NCBI GenBank assembly: GCA_033439265.1
Contig: JAVTVX010000011.1
Coordinates: 8,928,590-8,992,589, forward strand
Direction: 5' to 3'
DNA from: Dillenia suffruticosa
Lineage: Eukaryota > Streptophyta > Magnoliopsida > Dilleniales > Dilleniaceae
DNA length: 64,000 nt
Below, piece by piece: positions 56,214 through 64,000 of this stretch. How positions within the stretch are numbered: the stretch's first letter is position 1; every line of letters starts with the position of its first letter. The notes beneath the pieces are model-generated. The model was not told where the DNA came from. It searched no databases and worked only from the letters and a program-made list of their open reading frames with translations. The position numbers and the translations under genes were made by a program.

Positions 56214-56577
56214 TAATGTAACAAAAAAATCAAAATGATGTAAAAATTAAAATAATATAATAAAAAAAACTAGTGGATTTTAAAATCCAAATATTGAGTT
56301 TGGTAGTGGACGTACACCGAATTTGGTGGAATCACTCTAAAAGTTTTGTGTCTCTAATTTTTAATTTATTTTTTTTTATAAAAAGTGAATTAAAAAAAAT
56401 AAAATAAAGAAATAAATCATTACGAGAGAGTAAAAAAAAAATAACAACAAAGTTAAAAAAATAAAATTATAAAAATAAAATAGAATTAAAAAATAGAGTT
56501 ACAAATAAAAGAATTAAAAAATGGATAATAGAAAAGAAACGAACCGGTCCCGGCCTGGTTACAACACTGGTCTGAGT

Positions 56578-56752
56578 CCGTCGGGAACCGACAGACAGCC
56601 AATCTCAGATTTGTCACGGGGATTCGTTTCAATTATGCAACTCCATCCACGTGGCGACAAATGCTCCAAATCCTAATCCCCTTCCCATTTCCTTTTCACT
56701 CTGGAGTCTTGACTAGCGATACTCTGCTCAACTGCTCAACGTCGAACTTCAA
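56578..56752 (+). promoter_or_regulatory. PWD proximal promoter and 5' leader
   Basis: 175 bases between the hAT target duplication and the ATG. They contain a CCAAT word at 56599-56603 and a palindromic G-box with ABRE-like flanks (CCACGTGGCG, CACGTG core at 56648-56653). No TATA box is evident. TTTCCTTTTCACTCTGG near 56688-56704 is a plausible start region. Presence of motifs is seen; regulation is inferred. Confidence 0.6.
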
Positions 56753-59700
56753 ATGGATGCTCTGCGAGTGCGCGTCGTCCAACTCCAATGTTCTACATCC
56801 AAGGATTCAAGTTTCTTGAAGCCCCCTAGCTCCGGAAGAAGACGATTGACTATTGCTATTCCTCTCCGTGGGCATGGCCGTGGGTATGGATCAAGAGTTT
56901 GTTGTGGGGTTTCCACTGAACAAAAGAAGAGGTACTTCTTCCCATCTTTAGGTTTTTTTTTTTTTTTGTTTTTGTCTTTGTTTTGTTTGTTTCCACAATG
57001 GTGATTTTGTGGTTGGCCAGGGAGGAAGAGAAGAAGGTAAAGAAGGAGGGACGGGGGAGGGTTGAAATAAGTGTTCGACTGAATGACCAAGTCCAGTTTG
57101 GCGAGCAAGTTGTGATTCTTGGGTCATCCAAAGAATTGGGCTCATGGAAGAAGAAAGTGCCTATGAAATGGTCTGAGGATGGTTGGGTGTGCGATTTAAA
57201 ACTCGAAGGGGTTGAGGGTGAATCTGTTGCGTTCAAATTTGTGATTGTTGGCAAGGATGGTGGTTTGACTTGGGAAATGGGGGATAACCGAATTTTGAAG
57301 CTCCCCAAATGGGGGAGTTATGGGGTGGTCTGTTCATGGAACAAGACCTCTGAGGATGTTAATCTATTGCCAATGGTATCCGACAACATGCAAGAGGAGG
57401 AGGTGGAGGTGACGACTGATGGTGATGGGTCTACATCTGCATTGGTAGCTGCAGAAACAAGTGCTTTTGTGGAGCAATGGCAAGGGCAAACTGCGTCTTT
57501 CATGAAATCAAATGAGCATAGGAACAGAGAAACAGAAAGAAAGTGGGACACTTCGGGTCTCCAGGGTTTGGCTTTGAAGTTGGTTGAGGGTGATCAAAAT
57601 GCAAGGAATTGGTGGCGAAAGGTATCATTTATCATTTCCTGATTTTTCATATTTGCTTCCTTTTAAAGACCAGCCTGTGAATGCAGCAAATGCCAACATT
57701 GAAAACCATTATCCATAGGTTTATTAAGTATGACAACTTCATAGTCTTCAATGAACTTCATATTCAAACTCCAAATTGTGAATTTTTGCTAACATCTTAT
57801 TTTCACATTCCCTGCCTTCACCCAAAAAAATTCCATTTTAAAACTTTTGAGGGGTGTATTAGATGAACTGCAGTATGTCTGCTGTTGAATTGCACGCTGA
57901 GATCCCCCCCCCCCCGGGTCAATGGTCTGTCCATTATGTCTCAACTGTTCCTGATTGATAATTCTTTTGGGCTAGAATACAAGTATAACTCAGCATTACC
58001 AACAGCTTTCACAAGTTCACTTGGTTGAATTAAAAGATAGAATATCATGTTTCAATGGTTCTCATACCAAGACTTCTTCCACTGCTCTCTTGTAGAAATG
58101 CTTCTAATGGTAAACATATATTATATGTGTAATTAAAATGCATCTTAGTCAGATTACCAAACCACCTGAGTGTGTTGCTCATTGGTTTATTTGTGTTCCT
58201 TTGGCCTTTTCCTTCGTTTGGGGCTTTGCTCTCCCCTTTTGATGGCTTTCAATTACTGCTATTATTATTATATGAATTCTCTTAGTTTTGATGAAACTCG
58301 TAGTTCTTTTTTTGATTGACATGTTGAGTTTTTTTAATATTGGTTGCAGCTTGAAGTTGTACGTGACCTACTTGTTGAAAACTTAAGCAGTGGAGATCTT
58401 TTGGAGGCTCTTACCTTGTCTGCGGTTTACTTAAAGGTAACACCATTGTCTCCAATGAAGTTTCTTTTCATTTTTTTTTCCTTAGAGAAATCCCTATCAT
58501 GCAGTGGATAAACACGGGCCAAATTCCTTGCTTTGAAGATGGAGGTCATCGCCGTCCTAATAGACATGCTGAAATCTCTAGGCTTATATTTCGTGAACTG
58601 GAAAGATTATGCTATAAGAAAGTCCGTTCACCTAAGGTGATCTGTTCTTCTTTCTCAGTGCTCTAGAAGTTTTAATTTATTTTGAATCAGATTATTTATT
58701 TATTATTTTTGTGGAACTTAACTTTTCATTTGTTACACAATTTATATATATATATATATTTGTTATATAGGAAGGCTCAAACTTGAGACTTTTACAAGGC
58801 GGAGGGGGGACGATACCAGTTGAGCTATAGCTCATTGGCCACATTCTATATTTATATTATATTAATGTGTGAAACAGTAAATTTCTTTCGTTTTGTTAGA
58901 TATTAGCACTTGTTTAAATAGGTATTAGCAATATCATGGCTACATTGATTGAACAAGCTATGAGAATGTTCTCAATATATGCTTAGCATCAAATAGTAGA
59001 CATGCTAATTCTATCTCCCTTCTTCCCTCCCCACCTCTATCTCTTTCTCTCTCTTTGGGTAAATAATGTGTGTATATATATAATATGTATATGTATACAA
59101 ACAGTGTTAGAGCCATCTTCAAAAATGACACTAATTTTCCTGATACAGCACTTTCTGTTGGTGTTTCTCTATTAGGAAACACTAAGCTAGCTGCTATGCG
59201 CTTCCTTCTGGTGGTGCTTTCTTCTTGCAACCTTGTGCTACTTTAAGCGAATGTTTACAGTATTGTGTGTGGCACTGTTCATGTGACAAGCTAGCCTCCC
59301 CTTGTATAGCACTAAAGGCGCAGCTGGAAGCATACATGCTTAAATAAATGAACAAAAGAATATATAAACTTAAAATCATTTCCATGTGGCTAACTCACAT
59401 GAGGAAACTACTCAACCATACCATAGTGATTAGAATTTTAGGATTTGCGATTTGGATCTTACAATTTGATTTGATTTGATTTGAATAGAAATAGATTCGG
59501 TTCAGATAGATAAATCTTAAATATATAAAAACTTTACGTTTTGAATTGCGAATTCTATGATTTGATTCGATTTATACAGAAATAAATTCAATTCTTCTGA
59601 TCTTATTTGCTTGTCGGATATAGAATCTGATGATGAGTTAAACACCGAATGTGAATATCCTTGTTCTCTGAATGATAACTCATTGATGGAGATCCATGAA

Positions 59701-61980
59701 TGCTTCAATGATGATGTAGAAGTTTCTAGCAAAAAAAGCAAGAGATATAATTTAAATAATTTAGTTTAATAATTATATAATCAAGGATACAATATTGTTT
59801 TCATAAATTCCTTATTAGCTTTTTCTAATAGGTTCAAGAAACCTCAATGCCGATAGAAAAGAAAAAGAAAAAAGGCTAAAAATGAAGATATAGAAGTGAT
59901 TGAAAGTGGTGGTATTTGCAATTTTGATCTTGGGGAGGATTATTGATTTTAATAATGTTTGAATATTTAGATTTTGATTAATTAAATTTTAGCTTTTGGG
60001 TATATAGTTTGACTTTAAGGCCTTAAGTATTATGAAAAATATTTTGAATCTTTCAACTTTTTAAATTTTGGAGTATTATGGATATTTCAACTAAAATTAA
60101 GTTACTACTAATTATTAGTGACTTACTTGATCAAAATTTGGATCATATTATTTGATAAAATTATGAATACTTTAATATATCATATACTTATGTTTTAAAG
60201 GTTCGAATTTACATAATATTGCATCTCACTATTCTTGATTCAAAAAATGAGCTTTCTAATTCATGACTTGAATCTTGACGATAACCATGAACCATACATA
60301 TAACTCAATCACAAAGGGCTCAACATCTATGGTCAGTGAAACTTAAGTACATGAAGTATGTTTGTACAATCTTGGGGTGGGACGCTCAAGTCCTATGATC
60401 ACAAAACCCCTCAAAGTTGTCTTCAGAATGCTTCTCAAAGTTGTCTTCAGAATGCTTCATACTGTCAGATGGGGGAAGAGAGGGGATAGGCAGTTTTATT
60501 AGAGAACAAGAGGATAATGCCCTTAATGTTATTACTGATAGCATTAGTAACTTCTGTTGAAATCAGTATGCTGAGAAGGATTGAGGTTGCCCTATAACTG
60601 AAAGGCTCAGTTGGCATCCGAAAAAGGGTTCCAGAGATTCTGAGTTGGAAAGGCCTTTTAAGATGGATGAATTTGTTCAGCTGTTTCTGGTTTTGATGCT
60701 TTCTCTACTTCTATTTTGGTTGGTTTGGAGGTGAAGGAATAGATGAAATTTTCAGGGTCTGGAGATTTTTTGGGGACTTTTTTGGTTAATTTTCGAAGTA
60801 CATGTTGCTTGTTGGTGACTTCTAAGTTTTTGACATCTTTTATAGATATTGTTGATTTCAAACTCTTTTTGTGGTCCCCATGGGTTGGTACTCTTTGTTT
60901 GATAGAAAAAGAAATTTATATTAGAGTTAAGAAAAAATATGGAAGGACTCCAAAGGATAAGAAATCCTCAGGAGCGATAAAGAGGAATTACAAGAGTGAA
61001 AACCAAAATGTTAATGCACCACTGCTGTCCAATCTCTCTTCATCTCTTCTTATTTATAATCATTATAAATTTGAAAGGCGTGAGCCCTCAAAGAGGTATA
61101 AAAAATAATCTTATCCCAAAGAAGAGAGGGCCCTGTTGTCTAATTTTTGAATATTGACATTGTGCTCTCCAGGGACACCAAAACCCCTAAATTTTGTGAA
61201 ATATAGATCAAGAAGACTTCTAGGCCTAACCTATTCATTGTGACACATGGCAAATAAGTGAATCCACATCTCGTATGCGATAGAGCAATGTAGAAATAAG
61301 CTTCTTTCCATGCTTTTTGTATTGATTTCTTTGTGAATAAGTTTCTTTCTTTTCCAACAAAAGAAATTGAGAGACAGCCTCTTTGCTTGCAGATGAGGCT
61401 GTACTCGACCTCTTCTTTGCACTTGAAGCCATTTCTTTTTATTGGAAGTTTGACTTGTTTGTATTCTAGTTCTTCTTACAATGAGTGCAACTATTTTAGT
61501 TTTGCTGCTCTTCAGTAGTTGATCTAATTGTAACTGATGCTTTTCTTTTCTGACATCTCACATTTCCTTTTCACCCTGAGTAAGTGCAGGAAGTACTTGT
61601 TATCCGCAAAATTCATCCTTGTTTGCCATCCTTTAAGGCTGAATTTACTGCCTCTGTCCCCCTCACTAGAATAAGAGATATAGCTCATCGGAGTGATATA
61701 CCTCACAACCTCAAGGTCAGAATTAGTGCTTTCTTAATTCTAAATTGATCTTTATTCCAATAACATGATCTGTTCCTTATTTTTCTCCTTCCATCTCTCA
61801 GCAAGAAATTAAACATACAATACAAAACAAACTCCACCGCAACGCTGGCCCAGAAGATTTGGTTGCTACTGAAGCAATGCTTGCAAGAGTTACCAAGAAC
61901 CCGGGAGAATATAGTGAAGCATTTGTAGAACAATTCCAAATATTTCATCAAGAGCTCAAAGATTTCTTCAATGCTGGAAG
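56753..61980 (+). CDS. PWD: phosphoglucan, water dikinase, chloroplastic (PWD/GWD3), exons 1-6, 3' incomplete
   Basis: Starch-phosphorylating enzyme. It adds the beta-phosphate of ATP to C3 positions of glucan already phosphorylated by GWD, enabling starch breakdown in plastids. Exons: 56753-56931, 57021-57621, 58350-58436, 58505-58636, 61590-61715, 61802-61980, all bounded by GT-AG and joining in phase (1,304 nt, about 434 residues). Residues 1 to about 58 are basic and serine-rich, a likely transit peptide. About 74-168 is a CBM20 starch-binding domain ([19 protein letters not shown], then KWSEDGWVC and WEMGDNR). Then follow [60 protein letters not shown] and [19 protein letters not shown], all highly conserved in PWD. 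The family is about 1,200 residues long, so the phosphohistidine and ATP-binding domains lie beyond the window. No stop or frameshift in the exons: an intact gene as far as seen. Confidence 0.95.
57622..58349 (+). other. PWD intron 2
   Basis: 728-bp intron, GTATCA...TTGCAG. It contains a run of about 13 C (57905-57917, next to CCCGGG) that is prone to length change. Nothing else recognised. Confidence 0.85.
58637..61589 (+). other. PWD intron 4 (2.95 kb) with unassigned fragments
   Basis: GTGATC...GTGCAG. A TA repeat lies near 58742-58760. A plus-strand piece at 59580-59760 reads [20 protein letters not shown], then SKKSKRYN, and another near 59850-59940 has [18 protein letters not shown]; these look like a decayed acidic protein end, possibly transposon-derived. 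A 22-base word (CTCAAAGTTGTCTTCAGAATG) is duplicated near 60411-60454. Minus-strand frames at 60658-60861 and 61235-61432 are lysine/serine-rich. I recognise none of these with confidence. Confidence 0.6.
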
Positions 61981-63384
61981 GTGCTGTATAACATATATAA
62001 AATTGAACCATGGGACTTCTTTGTGCTATGTTGCATTATTGAACCGTAAAAAAATAAAAAAAAAAAAGAAAAATGATGTGAAATCTAAGCATGGAGACAT
62101 GCAAGACATGACATGGGCATGGTAATATGATAAATTTTCAAAAATAGGTAAGAATATGGCTTGGATATCACAATAAACAAATTACTTTTATGTAGAAATT
62201 CATGAAATTGAATCTATATATGTATTCTGTTATAGAAAGAGAATTGAAATTTAACAAACTTTTATGCCTATTAATATTTCAATTTTGCAAATATAAAGGA
62301 CTTACATGCATTAAAATTATAAAAAAGACATGCCCTATTTTGTGTCTTTAACACTTTGTATACTGTGTTTTCAAATTCTTAAGCTGTAGTATCTATATCT
62401 TCTGACAAGTTATGATTAGACACTCACTCTTGTAACAGTTAGTTGTCCATTTCATTGATATTGTTTCAATAATGAAAATTGCCGTTATAAAGATTAGAGA
62501 ATCAAAAACACCCTTCTTTTCAACTTGTTAACAGAACCAAGGGAGGATTGAGGTTGAATTACATGAGTCTTCTTAGACTTTAAATCAATTGCTTCCTTAG
62601 TGTCTTTAATTCTTCCAAAATATTGTAGGAATGAACCGATATGAGCCCTAGAATAGGATCTAGTCGATGGATACCCCGTAGGGAATTTCTCTCTTACCTT
62701 GCTCGAGTTTTCCCCTTTCTTAAACCCTATTTTTGATGGCTGTAAATTTGTTCCCTAACAACCTTCCCACCATATTTCTTGTGAGATTTTAGACTTATCT
62801 ATTTATTGATGATATCCTCTTTAAATAGAGGAAGTTGGGGTTTACACTAAAATAGAATTCTTCTAAAAACAAATCCCTAAAATTATTCCTAATATGAAGA
62901 ATTTTCAAAACTTAGATAACTATTAATTTTAAAAGAATTGCCATCAACTAAAATAAGAAAACTACCATTTTTTTCTCTAAAATCCTTTCTTCTTATTAAT
63001 TTCTAAATATTTTCCTAGAATATTTGTTTCCAATGAATGTATCATGCATATCATGAGCCAACTTCTTATCCACATAACATTACAATCCAATCCATATTTC
63101 AAGGTGTTTACATAAATAACAATTTTCTTCTCAACCTCTACTACTTCTCATTATCACCATCCATGTTAAATACAGTAAGATATTGCAAAGTCACATTAGG
63201 AACCCCTAGAACTTCCATCGGTGTCACTCCCTTGACATCCCATTTGTGAGAGAGAAAAGAGAGGGAGAGAGGGAGATTCACAAGTAATTGACCAAATTAG
63301 AGTTTCATTTGATCATATTAATCAAGATTCGGCATTAAGTCCCCCTCTTTACAATAGTGATAGACGAAATTACAAAAAAATATC
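61981..63384 (+). other. PWD intron 6, left part
   Basis: Starts GTGCTG after the codon-splitting AAG of exon 6. No next PWD exon is recognisable up to 64000, so the intron exceeds 2 kb. Sequence is AT-rich; ORFs at 61859-62125 and 63037-63249 have no support outside the exon. A GAGAGGGAGAGAGGGAGA run lies at 63258-63275. Confidence 0.65.
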
Positions 63385-64000
63385 CAAAATGAAATACCAT
63401 GATGTATGCTTTTTACAAATGATATAGTACTAGTTGATAAAACTAGAGAGAGTGTTAGTGCTAGTGCTAAACTAGAGTTATGGAGACTCACACTGGAATC
63501 CAGAGGGTTTAGATTGAGTAGATCGAAAACCGAATATATGAGATGTAGGTTTAACGATAGTTATGGGAATGATGAAGAAACGATTAGATTAGATGGACAA
63601 GATATCCCAAAAAATGAACAATTTAGATATCTAGGTTTTATCATTCAAAATGATGGCAATATAGATGGAGATATGAATTATAAGATTCAAGCGGGTTGGA
63701 TGAAATGGAGAAAGGCATCCGGAGTTCTTTGTGATCAGACGATACCATTACACCTGAAGAGAAAATTCTATAGAACCACGATTAGACCTACACTATTCTA
63801 TGGTATTGAGTGTTGGGTTGTTAAACAACAACAAAAACAAAAGATAGCTGTAGCAGAAATGATGATATTTAGGTGAATGTGTGAAAAAACTAGAAGAGAT
63901 AGAATTAAAAATGAAGAGATTCGTAACAAATTGGGAGTTAGATCAATTGTGGATAAGATGAGAGAGTGTCGTTTAAGGTGGTTCGGGCATGTGCAAAAAA
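63385..64000 (+). pseudogene. non-LTR retrotransposon (LINE) reverse transcriptase C-terminal fragment in PWD intron 6
   Basis: A single plus-strand frame runs from about 63406 to the window end with one internal stop (TGA at 63874, where the family has Trp). It begins at the RT catalytic box, which reads FTNDIVLVDKTRE instead of FADD. Then SRGFRLSRSKTEYMRC, EQFRYLGFIIQNDG, QAGWMKWRKASGVLCD, RPTLFYGIECWVVK and, after the stop, RLRWFGHVQ. This wording is typical of a large plant LINE group (RTE-like; annotated LINE-1 Pol in many genomes). It is probably a 5'-truncated insertion; the 3' end lies beyond the window. Confidence 0.85.

Larger units (their letters stand above)
53317..56569 (+). mobile_element. 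hAT-superfamily DNA transposon, decayed
   Basis: 3,253 bp. The 8-bp target duplications GTATGAGT (53309-53316) and GTCTGAGT (56570-56577) match at 7 of 8 positions, the hAT hallmark. The left end is TAGACATGTGCCCGGGCCGG; the right end in reverse is CAGTGTTGTAACCAGGCCGG, 13 of 20 matching and close to plant hAT termini. The left subterminal zone is GC-rich with strong inverted repeats. A plus-strand BED/hAT transposase remnant occupies the right half. The element ends 183 bp before the PWD start codon. Confidence 0.88.

Noticed and set aside
56749-57308. Minus-strand frames of 119 and 150 residues
   Set aside because: Antisense shadows of PWD exons 1 and 2.
60743-61108. 121-residue plus-strand frame in intron 4
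   Set aside because: No recognisable domain, no splice signals connecting it to PWD, and it contains vector-like low-complexity stretches only.

Overview
The window looks like nuclear DNA from a flowering plant, probably a eudicot. It is AT-rich and almost entirely made of nested, decayed transposable elements. The only host gene I can support is at the right end: the first six exons of a chloroplast phosphoglucan, water dikinase gene (PWD/GWD3), with plant GT-AG introns. There is no prokaryotic-style gene organisation, CRISPR array, tRNA or rRNA.

Layout. (a) 1-15914: a Sirevirus-like Ty1/copia element on the plus strand (Copia-1), cut off by the window start. It is split by a complete second Sirevirus-like element on the minus strand (Copia-2, 323-11552; 5-bp target duplication TACTC). 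Both carry the same extra open reading frame between RNase H and the 3' LTR. (b) 15915-46561: a Ty3/gypsy (Athila-type) complex in which two internal regions share one LTR (18098-19543), closing with an LTR at 45190-46561. Its pol is interrupted by a 17.5-kb CACTA element (22164-39617, target duplication ATT) carrying broken TnpD and TnpA genes. A 7-kb copia element (Copia-3, 25036-32033, target duplication ATTTC) sits inside the CACTA. A probable solo LTR (about 41490-44154) lies in the gypsy 3' region. (c) 46562-53316: AT-rich intergenic DNA with a Tourist-like MITE (46674-47106, target TTA) and a probable non-autonomous CACTA relative (49628-53017). (d) 53317-56569: a hAT transposon with a decayed transposase and a near-perfect 8-bp target duplication, ending 183 bp before the PWD start codon. 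(e) 56578-64000: PWD promoter, exons 1-6 and long introns; intron 6 holds a non-LTR retrotransposon fragment.

Nesting gives a relative order. Copia-1 predates Copia-2, and Copia-2's LTRs are themselves visibly diverged. The gypsy predates the CACTA, which predates Copia-3, whose two LTRs differ at only about a dozen positions. In several cases the interrupted reading frame resumes on the far side of the insert, which fixes the junctions to the base.

The features I would look at first are the shared extra ORF of the two Sirevirus-like elements (with a leader that looks like its own promoter in Copia-1), a GC-rich block in the leader of Copia-3, an unassigned coding-like segment carried by the CACTA and split by Copia-3, and the hAT insertion next to the PWD promoter. 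I found no clearly new biological system; these are candidates resting on reading the sequence without database searches.
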